From: Nitratireductor pacificus pht-3B
GTDB lineage: Bacteria > Pseudomonadota > Alphaproteobacteria > Rhizobiales > Rhizobiaceae
DNA length: 49,430 nt
Direction: 5' to 3'
Assembly: GCF_000300335.1 (NCBI RefSeq)
Contig: NZ_AMRM01000030.1
Location: 1-49,430, forward strand
Below the pieces are notes generated by a model, which was given only the letters and a program-made list of their open reading frames with translations, had not been told where the DNA came from and did not search any database. Positions 8,280 to 15,164 of the stretch are shown piece by piece. A program made the position numbers and the translations under genes. Positions within the stretch are counted from its first letter, which is position 1. Every line of letters starts with the position of its first letter.

Positions 8280-8636
8280 ATGACGACGTACACGGTGTTC
8301 AACATGGAAGACGATGACGGGATCGAGGACGAAACGGGCCTGACGATCGAGCAGGCCGTCGAGCGCCTGATCGAGCGCTCCGGCTGCACCTATCGGTTCG
8401 AGCGCGTCGATGGCGTGATGCACATCCGCGTCGAGCCCTGGCGCTGGTTCGGCCCGCCGGACGGCCTGTCCTCGCTCCTGCCAGACGACGAGGACGCGAA
8501 GACCGAGATCATGGAGCGCTTTGCGTCAGGCGCCGCAGACCTCCCTTCTCCCTGGTGCATCGCAGAGGACGAGTTCCACGCGGCCGAAATGAGCAAGACC
8601 GAGGACTGGAGCGCAGGCGCATGGACCATCCAGTAA
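8280..8636 (+). CDS. Acidic hypothetical protein, 118 residues
   Basis: ATG 8280 is preceded by AGGAG at about -9. The product is acidic, beginning MTTYTVFNMEDDDG, and probably a single alpha/beta domain (EQAVERLIERSGCTYRFERV, VMHIRVEPWRWFG). It is the first of a plus-strand run of small, partly overlapping genes (to 10277) typical of phage or plasmid accessory operons. Function unknown. Confidence 0.62.
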   Translation: MTTYTVFNMEDDDGIEDETGLTIEQAVERLIERSGCTYRFERVDGVMHIRVEPWRWFGPPDGLSSLLPDDEDAKTEIMERFASGAADLPSPWCIAEDEFHAAEMSKTEDWSAGAWTIQ

Positions 8637-8824
8637 AGCGCCAGGCCGTGCCCGATCCGTACGAGCCGGACGCGGACGCGATCATTGATGCCTGCGGCGG
8701 CGATCCGCGGCAGGCGGTGATCGCACTCCTCGGTGAGCGGGATTATCTCGCCGGCCGCGTCGAGGCGCTAGAAGGTGTAGTCAGCTGGGGATACCTTCGG
8801 GCTTCGTCAATGAAGGCGCAATGA
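8621..8824 (+). CDS. Small hypothetical protein, 67 residues
   Basis: ATG 8621 overlaps the end of the previous gene by 16 bases, with GGAGCG upstream. The product has a helical core (DADAIIDACGGDPRQAVIAL, then GERDYLAGRVEALEGVV), the pattern of many phage or rhizobial small accessory proteins. It overlaps the next gene (ATGA), so the genes are probably translated together. Function unknown. Confidence 0.6.
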   Translation: MDHPVKRQAVPDPYEPDADAIIDACGGDPRQAVIALLGERDYLAGRVEALEGVVSWGYLRASSMKAQ

Positions 8825-9066
8825 AATCGAAGGTGAAGGCCATGGCGGATGAACCAGGCAAGATCGACGTCACCAATGAGGTCGAGATGATAGTAGCTGA
8901 AGGGAGCTTCGAAAGAGAGCGAAAGGGCGGGTTCTACGAGGCCTATTGCTCCTATCACGGCCCGATCGGTCAGGACTCGCTCTCAATCATTCTGCAGAGA
9001 AAAGAAGAACACGAGAAGAAGCCCGGTCCACATGCGGTCAGATACTGGTGGTCGGACGAGCCATAG
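8821..9066 (+). CDS. Small hypothetical protein, 81 residues
   Basis: ATG 8821 overlaps the stop of the preceding gene. The product has a charged start (MKSKVKAMADEPGKIDV) and a middle with aromatic residues (GGFYEAYCSYHGPIG). No family is recognised. It is part of the small-gene run before the SRAP gene. Confidence 0.55.
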   Translation: MKSKVKAMADEPGKIDVTNEVEMIVAEGSFERERKGGFYEAYCSYHGPIGQDSLSIILQRKEEHEKKPGPHAVRYWWSDEP

Positions 9067-9120
9067 AAACCACTCGGGGGAGAATTCATCGGTGCGGCAC
9101 ATGTTTCGAGGAGCCGCCAG

Positions 9121-9387
9121 ATGCGCCAGTTCAGGCCACAACACCTTTCAGACGTGGTGTTTTTCACCGCAGACGGGCTGATCCGCCTCAAGGACATCCA
9201 GCCCTACTATGTCCTAGGCGCCGTCTGCATGCGTTGCAAATCGATCTCCGAACTGGATCGCCAGGCGCTGGAGCGGCGCTACGGCCGGAACGTCCCGACC
9301 TATTGGCTCGCGGAGCGCCTGCGCTGCAAGAGTTGCAAAAACGACCGCAACAATACCATCATGGTCATCAACCAGTGGCCGAGGTGA
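9121..9387 (+). CDS. Putative zinc-ribbon protein, 88 residues
   Basis: Two Cys-x-x-Cys pairs are visible (VCMRCKSISELD at about residue 36 and RCKSCKNDR at about 69), spaced as in a treble-clef or zinc-ribbon fold. The rest is a basic helix (DRQALERRYGRNVPTYW). It may bind nucleic acid or a protein partner. It ends 3 bases before the SRAP gene, so the two are probably co-translated. Confidence 0.6.
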   Translation: MRQFRPQHLSDVVFFTADGLIRLKDIQPYYVLGAVCMRCKSISELDRQALERRYGRNVPTYWLAERLRCKSCKNDRNNTIMVINQWPR

Positions 9388-9390
9388 CCC

Positions 9391-10044
9391 GTGTGCAATC
9401 TGTACAATATGACATCGACGCGGCAGGCGATCCGCGACTTCGTGAGGACCACCCGCGAATACCAGTTCAACGAACCGAGCCTGCAGGTCTATCCGAACTA
9501 CCACGCGCCGATCGTGCGTGTTGGAGAGGATGGCGAGCGCGAGCTCGTCCGCGCCCGATGGGGCCTGCCCACGCCAGACGAGCACGCCGGAAAGAACCAC
9601 AATTCCGGAACGACGAACGTCCGCAACCCGCATTTCAAGCATTGGGCGCAATGGACCGGCGTCGAGCATCGATGCCTGGTGCCTGCCACGAGCTTTGCCG
9701 AGCCTAATCCGGCGGCAAAAGAGGAAGGGCAGCGCGTGCCGAACGCCTGGTTCGCGTTGAACGAGGAGCGACCGCTGTTCGTCTTCGCGGGCCTCTGGAC
9801 ACCGTGGCATGGTAAGCGCATGGCCCGCGAGGATCCTGCAGACCATGAGGTCTATGCCTTCTTGACGACGAAGCCAAACAGCGTCGTCAAGCCCATTCAC
9901 GACAAGGCGATGCCGGTCATCCTCACCACATCGGATGAAATGGACGCATGGCTTCGAGCGCCGTGGAATGAGGCGAAGGCCCTCCAGCGCCCCCTCCCCG
10001 ACGATCAGCTCACGATCGTAGACAAGCCGGATGTGCCCGAGTGA
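9391..10044 (+). CDS. SRAP-domain protein (HMCES/YedK family), abasic-site DNA-protein crosslinker
   Basis: A 217-residue full-length SRAP domain. Members form a thiazolidine crosslink with abasic sites in single-stranded DNA through Cys2, shielding them. The key residues are present: Cys2 directly after the GTG-encoded Met (MCNLYNM), the Asn/Arg region in TTNVRNPHF, the Glu in TSFAEPNP and the late His in [13 protein letters not shown]-like context ([13 protein letters not shown]). The GTG start is required so that Cys becomes residue 2. The gene sits in an accessory run beside the ATPase-HEPN gene. SRAP genes are common in phages and mobile elements, where they may protect replicating ssDNA. 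Confidence 0.92.
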   Translation: MCNLYNMTSTRQAIRDFVRTTREYQFNEPSLQVYPNYHAPIVRVGEDGERELVRARWGLPTPDEHAGKNHNSGTTNVRNPHFKHWAQWTGVEHRCLVPATSFAEPNPAAKEEGQRVPNAWFALNEERPLFVFAGLWTPWHGKRMAREDPADHEVYAFLTTKPNSVVKPIHDKAMPVILTTSDEMDAWLRAPWNEAKALQRPLPDDQLTIVDKPDVPE

Positions 10045-10277
10045 TCGTCCCGCCGCGCCGTCCCGCCGACGACCCCGACCGCCAGACCGAATGCCAGGCG
10101 GCCCTCGAGGCGGAGTTCCAGGGCCTCGCCCAACGCGCCATCGGCGCCGGCTGGAGCGAAAGCGAGGTCGAATTTGCGCTGCTCTGCCTCGCCATGGCTG
10201 AAATCCGCCGTCGCGAATGCAATGACGAGACCGACGAGCAGATCAAACGAGCAATTCGGCAGGTGGAAGGGCGATGA
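10041..10277 (+). CDS. Small hypothetical protein, 78 residues
   Basis: GTG at 10041 overlaps the SRAP stop (GTGA). The product is helical and acidic ([38 protein letters not shown]). No family is recognised. Translational coupling to the SRAP gene suggests linked expression. Confidence 0.58.
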   Translation: MIVPPRRPADDPDRQTECQAALEAEFQGLAQRAIGAGWSESEVEFALLCLAMAEIRRRECNDETDEQIKRAIRQVEGR

Positions 10278-10432
10278 GCGAAGACCAGAAGACGCAACAC
10301 TCGGGCATCTTCGATGCACTAATGCGAACATCTCGGATGCAAACCCGGGAGCCATGTTTCTGGTGGCCCAACAGAAGAATCTCTATTACTAGAATCAACA
10401 AGGTAGGCAGCTTGCAATATGCTCCCCTGTGA
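10274..10432 (+). CDS. Short frame, probably a truncated gene at an insertion boundary
   Basis: ATG 10274 overlaps the stop of the previous gene, as expected for another member of the run. The first 20 codons look normal ([16 protein letters not shown]), but the product then becomes Arg/Trp-rich and ends after 52 residues just as the AT-rich ATPase gene begins. I read it as a gene whose 3' part was replaced when the AT-rich block arrived. It could also be a non-coding lead-in. Confidence 0.3.
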   Translation: MSEDQKTQHSGIFDALMRTSRMQTREPCFWWPNRRISITRINKVGSLQYAPL

Positions 10433-12519
10433 ATGTTCATGAACAAGAACCAGAAAACTTTCAAAACACGATGATCACTGAATCACAGCGACGCCTCATC
10501 CACAATGCGCTATCGCCGCAGCTAGAAATAACGTGGGAGGATAACCGCAAGCTGGTCAACACTGAATTGTATGTTGCCCTTATGCGCCCCTCAACCGAGT
10601 TGTCTGATACGTTCGGATTCGACAAGGAAATCGCATTCTTCCTTTCCCCCTATCCAACGCTACAGCCGCGTTCAATGCAGGCGTTAGAGCAGATTTGCAG
10701 CGAGCATCCTCTGGCCGGACGCATCGATCCAACTGTCGCACTTTTCCACTCACCAGATCCACGGCTTGAGAACTGGATACTTCAGTATCATTCCGAGAAT
10801 CCCGAAAGCCGAATGATTGTTCCGCTCACCAATGAAACAATCACCCGATGCATCGACGACCGATGGTCCTTGGTAAACGCACTAAAGAAAACACTATTTA
10901 TACGAAATCTATTCGATTACAAACTACCGCTAAAATCCGATCGATATTTCTATGGTCGGGAAGACATCGTTGCTGCGATCATCGATAATGTTCGAAAATC
11001 ACAGAACAGCGGTTTATTTGGCTTGCGAAAGACCGGGAAAACATCTGTACTCCTTAAGGTCCAACGAAATCTTCAAAAATCCAAAGATGTCGAAACCATC
11101 TTTCTTGACTGTAAGATTAGGCCGATCCGACGATCGTCGTGCGATGATCTAGCCGCCCGAATTATATCCGAGATAGATAAAATATTTGGGAAACGATATT
11201 TAAAAGAACTCGGATCGGTCGAAGTATTTGATCTGCTAACTAAATCAATAAGATCGATACCTTCGAAGAAGAAGCTGTGCCTAATATTTGATGAGATCGA
11301 GTATATATCGCCAATATCACCGACAGATATACACTGGAGCACAGATTTTATCGATTTCTGGCAAGCACTTTGGACAATTCAGTCGCAGTGCGACAAAATC
11401 GCCTTCGTGGTCTGCGGAGTTAATCCAACGGTTTGTGATATAGACCGATTTGACAGCCCTACAGTTCCCGGCAGAACTGTTCAGAACCCTATGTTCAGCA
11501 TTTTTAATGTTCACTATCTGAAGGGACTATCTCCAGAAAACCTTCGGAATATGATAGAGTTTTTTGGTTCAAGGATGGGGCTCTTCTTTCAGAAAGAGGC
11601 AATTGATCTACTATACCAAGAGTATGGCGGTCATCCTTTATTGACGCGATTGGCATGCAGCTTTCAACATGAGCAGCTTGAAGCGCAAGGGTCGGCTCGC
11701 CCGACGCGGATCACCAAAGAGGACATTGTGGCGTGCGCTCAGGAACGAGATGCAGAATTGAGCTCGTACTGTGGCCATGTTGTCTCAGAAATTGCCGAGC
11801 TGTATCCTGACGAGTATGAGCTACTGAAAACGCTAGCGGCGGGAGAGATCGCAGACTTCGCCGTTCTCGCCAGCCGCCACGAAGACGTGCGACACATTAG
11901 AGATTATGGCTTGGTACACGTAGAATCAGGAAGCGTGCCGACGTTTAGAATTCCGGTTGTAAAGCGGTATCTAAAATATACCGAAAGGGATGCGATAGCG
12001 AAGGACGAGGCCAACCGTTTTGGCAGCTATGAACAAAGATTAACCTGGGTGAGGCGAAGGTCCCGCTCGATTATTGATGATCTGATATTATTCAATGACG
12101 GACGGGAGGAAAGCAGCCTTCCCACAATGTACAGAAAATCCTCAAACCTCAAAGGACATACATTCCTTGATATTGGCGTAGTCGACGACGAGACTAGCGC
12201 CGTCGCCTTCTTGGTTCACACTCACAAGCATATCGTTGAGCCAGCTGACAAATTTTTGAGAGGTGGCGTCGCCAAGAACGATATGGTTAAATCTGAGTTG
12301 CCAATATTGCGCCACTCTTTCATGAGGTTAAAAGCGTATCGAAATAAATTTTGCCATATCGAGCTGACGCCCGAGACTGAGAAAGCGTATAGCAGCTTTA
12401 TCAATGAAGATTTTGATGGGATAGATGTTTCCGCAATTGAAGATGGATGGTTTAAGATGCAGAGGCGAGTTTTAGACAATATTCATATTGCCCTGCAGAC
12501 GGAACTGTCTCGTATTTAG
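10429..12519 (+). CDS. P-loop ATPase with C-terminal HEPN-like domain, candidate defence protein
   Basis: A 696-residue protein with an unrecognised alpha/beta N-terminal region (about 1-165). An archaeal-ATPase/STAND-like NTPase core follows: Walker A GLRKTGKT at about 198-205, Walker B LCLIFDEIE at Asp288-Glu289, and a sensor strand IAFVVCGVNP. Next come a winged-helix-like segment and a C-terminal helical part with RNKFCH (Arg638 to His643). That is the Rx4H signature of HEPN ribonucleases. NTPase-HEPN fusions are known in abortive-infection systems, and defence is my inference. The gene is clearly AT-richer than all its neighbours and so recently acquired. The GTG at 10429 overlaps the previous stop. 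ATG 10471 is an alternative start. Confidence 0.75.
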   Translation: MNVHEQEPENFQNTMITESQRRLIHNALSPQLEITWEDNRKLVNTELYVALMRPSTELSDTFGFDKEIAFFLSPYPTLQPRSMQALEQICSEHPLAGRIDPTVALFHSPDPRLENWILQYHSENPESRMIVPLTNETITRCIDDRWSLVNALKKTLFIRNLFDYKLPLKSDRYFYGREDIVAAIIDNVRKSQNSGLFGLRKTGKTSVLLKVQRNLQKSKDVETIFLDCKIRPIRRSSCDDLAARIISEIDKIFGKRYLKELGSVEVFDLLTKSIRSIPSKKKLCLIFDEIEYISPISPTDIHWSTDFIDFWQALWTIQSQCDKIAFVVCGVNPTVCDIDRFDSPTVPGRTVQNPMFSIFNVHYLKGLSPENLRNMIEFFGSRMGLFFQKEAIDLLYQEYGGHPLLTRLACSFQHEQLEAQGSARPTRITKEDIVACAQERDAELSSYCGHVVSEIAELYPDEYELLKTLAAGEIADFAVLASRHEDVRHIRDYGLVHVESGSVPTFRIPVVKRYLKYTERDAIAKDEANRFGSYEQRLTWVRRRSRSIIDDLILFNDGREESSLPTMYRKSSNLKGHTFLDIGVVDDETSAVAFLVHTHKHIVEPADKFLRGGVAKNDMVKSELPILRHSFMRLKAYRNKFCHIELTPETEKAYSSFINEDFDGIDVSAIEDGWFKMQRRVLDNIHIALQTELSRI

Positions 12520-12642
12520 ACGAATTATTAGCGATTATTACTTGGATCAGATCGCGAATGATCAAAAAACTGAAACGCCACGCTTTAGATTGACAGATCG
12601 ACTCCACCTGACAATATCCAATTTCGCTTTGTGTTCTTCTAG

Positions 12643-12984
12643 CTATGGCGGCGGTCTCCCGGTCAGCCAAGTATAGACGCCGATGATCCATCCGGCGAGA
12701 GTGACGACACCAATACCAAGCCGGACAAGCCAACGGCCAAGAGTTCCTGCACCTTGCGCCTGGGTCCTCAGCTTCACCACATCATCAGTGACGGCCTGCA
12801 TTTGCTCGATCTTCTGCTTGGTCGCATCAACCTCCCCCTCCATATGAGATAGTCTTGTGCTGAACTCATCCAACCGCCGATGCACCACGGCACGGCTGTC
12901 ATCGGCGCGCTGCAGCCGGTCATCGATCCCCTTCAGTTCTCCCAGTATCTGACCAAGGGTCCGCTCAACGCTGGCATCCGACAT
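12643..12984 (-). CDS. DUF1515-like phage membrane protein
   Basis: A 113-residue protein. Its helical, charged N-terminal part (SVERTLGQILGELKGIDDRL) is a probable coiled coil, and one C-terminal membrane helix (VRLGIGVVTLAGWIIGVYTW) ends in a Pro-rich tail. This matches the DUF1515 family found in rhizobial prophages. It is the last gene of the lysis cassette, after the spanins, so a holin or lysis-timing role is possible but unproven. The ATG at 12984 has GAAGGG upstream. Confidence 0.7.
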   Translation of the reverse strand: MSDASVERTLGQILGELKGIDDRLQRADDSRAVVHRRLDEFSTRLSHMEGEVDATKQKIEQMQAVTDDVVKLRTQAQGAGTLGRWLVRLGIGVVTLAGWIIGVYTWLTGRPPP

Positions 12985-12989
12985 TCGCT

Positions 12990-13235
12990 TCAGCCCTTCG
13001 TCTCGCGCCCATGCCGGGCGCATTCCGATGCCGACCAGATCGAGGCCCCGCAAAGCCCCGCAGCGGTCTCGTCGATCTTGCGCTGATCGCCCGGGGTGAC
13101 GCCTCGGGCGCCGATCAGCGACGTCCCCACCACAGCCCGCAGGCCGTCACTGGTCACAGGTGCCGGTTTCGTGGTCGAACAGCCCGCCAGTGTCGACACA
13201 GCGACGATAGCGAGCACGCCAGTCTTCAGCCGCAT
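12990..13235 (-). CDS. Rz1-like outer-membrane spanin lipoprotein
   Basis: An 81-residue protein with a lipoprotein signal: Arg/Lys start, hydrophobic VLAIVAVSTLAGC with a clear lipobox (LAGC), and a short mature part starting STTKPAPV. ATG 13235 is chosen because AGGAGG lies 6-7 bases upstream. The 5' part of the gene overlaps the 3' part of the Rz-like gene in another frame by about 90 bases, the hallmark layout of Rz/Rz1 spanin pairs that fuse the inner and outer membranes at lysis. Confidence 0.7.
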   Translation of the reverse strand: MRLKTGVLAIVAVSTLAGCSTTKPAPVTSDGLRAVVGTSLIGARGVTPGDQRKIDETAAGLCGASIWSASECARHGRETKG

Positions 13236-13395
13236 TGCCGGCCTCCTCATTCTGCTGATTGATCTTTTCGGCGAATGCCGCCTGCTCGGCCGAGCGACCG
13301 GCGCGATAAACCGCGAGATGCGACCATGTCAGCGCCCCGAGAACGGCAACCGCCGCCCCGGCGCGCAGCCAGGCGCCGATGGAGAGGCCGAACAT
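13147..13395 (-). CDS. Rz-like inner-membrane spanin
   Basis: An 82-residue protein with one N-terminal membrane helix (GAWLRAGAAVAVLGALTWSH) and a periplasmic helical segment (AEQAAFAEKINQQNEEAGNA). It is Cys-containing at its C-terminus (RRCVDTGGLF, ETGTCDQ). It starts one base inside the stop of the endolysin gene (ATGA) and overlaps the lipoprotein spanin gene. Topology and context define it, since such genes rarely match by sequence. Confidence 0.68.
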   Translation of the reverse strand: MFGLSIGAWLRAGAAVAVLGALTWSHLAVYRAGRSAEQAAFAEKINQQNEEAGNAAEDWRARYRRCVDTGGLFDHETGTCDQ

Positions 13396-14318
13396 CAGGC
13401 CAGGCCCTCGCGAATTTCGCGCACGGCGGCCACGATCTGCCTGCGCAGGAGCACAATCAGCAGCAGTACAAGAATGGCGGCGCCGGCGATGACAACGAGT
13501 GTCTGCCAATCGACACCCCAAAGAAGCCCACCGCCCACGCCGCCCGCACCGAAGAAGCCGGTGACCTTCTGCCACCAACCGGTCTTCCTTTCGACTTCAT
13601 CCGCTGCCTTTTCCTTGGCGTCTTCGCGTGCGGCCTCGATCTTCGGCTTGGCCGCCTTCTCGGCCACCGCGTTGCCGATCGCGTCGAGCGTGCGTGGCCC
13701 AGCCCATCCGTCGACCGTGAGACCGGCGCGTCCCTGGAAGATGCGCACAGCTCGTTCGGTTTCCTCGCCGAATTCGCCGTCGGCGCGCAACGCGTAGCCG
13801 AGTGCGCGAAGGTTATCCTGAAGCTCGCGCACGAACGGCCCGCTGGCGCCGCGGCGAAGAACGCTGTCAGAGGGCGAGACCTCCCCGATCGTGGAACCGT
13901 CCACACGCCAATCCTGGACGCTGTCGTAGTGCGCCTTGCTGGCCTTGACGGAGATGTGCACATGCCGACTGTGCTTGTTGGCGCCGGAGTACGGCCGCCA
14001 CTTCCACGCCGGATGCTTCTGGCCGGACCCGCTGACGATCCGCCCGTTGCATATGATGTACTTGATGCGGGGATCTTTGGACGCGATCAGCGCATCGGCC
14101 AGCTTCTGGATGTCGACGCCGCCATTCGGATCGTGCGTAACATCCAGCGCTGTCACCACGCCGACACCAGCATCCTTGATCCACGGATTGTGGTCGGAGG
14201 ATCGCGAAGCATGGGCTGCGTCGCCTATTGTGCCGTCGCTCGCCTTCGAGCGGGTCGGTGCGGCCGCGTTGATCTGTTTGCGCAGCACTTCGAGGCTGCG
14301 CGCAAGGCGCCAGGTCAT
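13395..14318 (-). CDS. Endolysin: M15-type peptidase with peptidoglycan-binding domain and C-terminal membrane anchor
   Basis: A 307-residue protein. Residues about 1-130 carry the zinc ligands of a D-Ala-D-Ala carboxypeptidase-like (M15/VanY) fold: SRSSDHNP, TALDVTHD and SRHVHISV. Residues about 155-215 form a PG_binding_1 repeat (LQDNLRALGYALRADGEFG ... GPRTLDAIG). An Ala/Lys-rich linker and a hydrophobic segment follow (TLVVIAGAAILVLLLIVLL), with a basic tail. The membrane anchor at the C-terminus is unusual for an endolysin. ATG 14318 has AAAGGA upstream. The gene is followed directly by the two spanins. Confidence 0.8.
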   Translation of the reverse strand: MTWRLARSLEVLRKQINAAAPTRSKASDGTIGDAAHASRSSDHNPWIKDAGVGVVTALDVTHDPNGGVDIQKLADALIASKDPRIKYIICNGRIVSGSGQKHPAWKWRPYSGANKHSRHVHISVKASKAHYDSVQDWRVDGSTIGEVSPSDSVLRRGASGPFVRELQDNLRALGYALRADGEFGEETERAVRIFQGRAGLTVDGWAGPRTLDAIGNAVAEKAAKPKIEAAREDAKEKAADEVERKTGWWQKVTGFFGAGGVGGGLLWGVDWQTLVVIAGAAILVLLLIVLLRRQIVAAVREIREGLA

Positions 14319-14388
14319 GGTGTTTCCTTTCAAATTGTGGGGTTTTCTAGAACGATCGCTTCAGGGCGAAGTGCTAGGACTCACGCGG

Positions 14389-14748
14389 ATGACAGGCACT
14401 GTTCACAAGCTCAGGCGGCTCAAGCACGCCGATCCGGAGAAGTTCAAGGTTCTGGCCGAGGACCTGGAGCCTCGCCGTAGTTGGCCTATGTGGTCCGCGG
14501 CACTGCTGTGCGTCAGCCTTGGGCTCGGCTATTTCGCCGACGATCTCCTCGACGGCCGATGGCTGGCGGCGATGCCGGGGTCGGGCTGTGCCATCAAGGG
14601 CAACATCTCTGACGACAATCAGCGCATCTACCACCTGCCCGGTCAGGACTACTATCGAAGAACTCGGATCGATCTCGTCCGCGGCGAACGCTGGTTTTGC
14701 AGCGAGAGTGAGGCCCGGGCTGCCGGTTGGCGTAGATCTCGGATATAA
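14389..14748 (+). CDS. Membrane-anchored 'sunset'-domain protein (thermonuclease-tail-like)
   Basis: A 119-residue protein on the strand opposite to the surrounding phage late genes. A short basic N-terminus and one membrane helix (MWSAALLCVSLGLGYFADD) precede a conserved module: GCAIKGNIS, RIYHLPGQDYY, RTRIDLVRGERWFCSESEA, AAGWR. This Cys-containing module is known from the C-terminus of some thermonucleases and from stand-alone small proteins, and its function is not established. The plus-strand placement between lysis and tail genes marks it as cargo expressed in the lysogen. AGGA lies upstream of ATG 14389. Confidence 0.72.
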   Translation: MTGTVHKLRRLKHADPEKFKVLAEDLEPRRSWPMWSAALLCVSLGLGYFADDLLDGRWLAAMPGSGCAIKGNISDDNQRIYHLPGQDYYRRTRIDLVRGERWFCSESEARAAGWRRSRI

Positions 14749-14757
14749 GTGCACGCA

Positions 14758-14809
14758 CTGGCGGGCGGGGCTCAGGCAGCACGCGGAACAATAACTGCGG
14801 GCCCGCCAG
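14758..14809 (+). terminator. Long-loop hairpin after the sunset gene
   Basis: CTGGCGGGC (14758-14766) pairs with GCCCGCCAG (14801-14809), with an inner GCAG/CTGC pairing (14776-14779/14795-14798). It lies just after the stop at 14748. There is no T tract. It may end the sunset transcript. Confidence 0.4.
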
Positions 14810-14817
14810 GACCCTGA

Positions 14818-14846
14818 TTGCTCTCGATGAGCAAAATCACTATGTT
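14818..14846 (+). promoter_or_regulatory. Candidate sigma70 promoter of the structured RNA
   Basis: TTGCTC (14818-14823), a 17-base spacer, then TATGTT (14841-14846). Transcription would start near 14853, directly before the first hairpin of the structured RNA. The spacing is ideal but each box is only a partial match to consensus. Confidence 0.45.
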
Positions 14847-14854
14847 TCTAACGC

Positions 14855-15018
14855 GGTCACAAACGTGATCGTGGGGCGTCGTAACCCCTCACAGAGCAGC
14901 CTCAGTGCGGCTGCAAATAGCACTCCTCGGTCTTGGTCGGGGAGGCCGGCGCTTATGTCCAGGGCGAGAGCCTAAAGGCGCCGGCGCTCTTACTCTGTGA
15001 GAGTTACGAACTCCCCGA
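14855..15018 (+). ncRNA. Candidate structured RNA with four-way junction
   Basis: Pairings visible by eye: a 5' hairpin GGTCAC/GTGATC (14855-14870), then a long closing stem. Its parts are GGGG 14873-14876 with CCCC 15013-15016, TCGTAAC 14879-14885 with GTTACGA 15003-15009, and CTCACAGAG 14888-14896 with CTCTGTGAG 14993-15001. Inside lie three hairpins: CAGCC/GGCTG (14897-14913), CTCCTCG/CGGGGAG (14923-14944), and GCCGGCGC/GCGCCGGC (14945-14985) whose inner stem has a GAGA tetraloop. The GNRA loop and several G-U pairs form only on the plus strand. No protein-coding frame explains this. I do not recognise a known RNA family. It may be a trans-acting RNA, or a leader for the membrane peptide 21 bases downstream. 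Confidence 0.6.
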
Positions 15019-15038
15019 CTCGAGCCGAAAGGCATGGC

Positions 15039-15164
15039 ATGATGAGCTTCTGGTTTTGGGGTCCGGCCTACATTATTGGAGCAGTGATCATCGTTGAGAT
15101 CATCACTCGCATGGTTCGACTAAGCGCTGCCAGGATCGAAGATCAGGATCATGGCCACCACTGA
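15039..15164 (+). CDS. 41-residue membrane peptide downstream of the structured RNA
   Basis: ATG-ATG at 15039. The product is MMSFWFWGPAYIIGAV followed by more hydrophobic residues (membrane helix about 3-25) and a charged, His-rich tail (RIEDQDHGHH). AAAGG lies about 7 bases upstream. Its last 16 bases overlap the 3' end of the convergent DUF4376 gene. It starts 21 bases after the structured RNA, which might control it. No family is recognised. Confidence 0.45.
   Translation: MMSFWFWGPAYIIGAVIIVEIITRMVRLSAARIEDQDHGHH

Noticed and set aside
14881-15007. Minus-strand reading of the structured RNA, as a terminator for the DUF4376 or lysis genes
   Set aside because: The G-U pairs and the GNRA loop exist only on the plus strand, and the branched layout is not that of a terminator.
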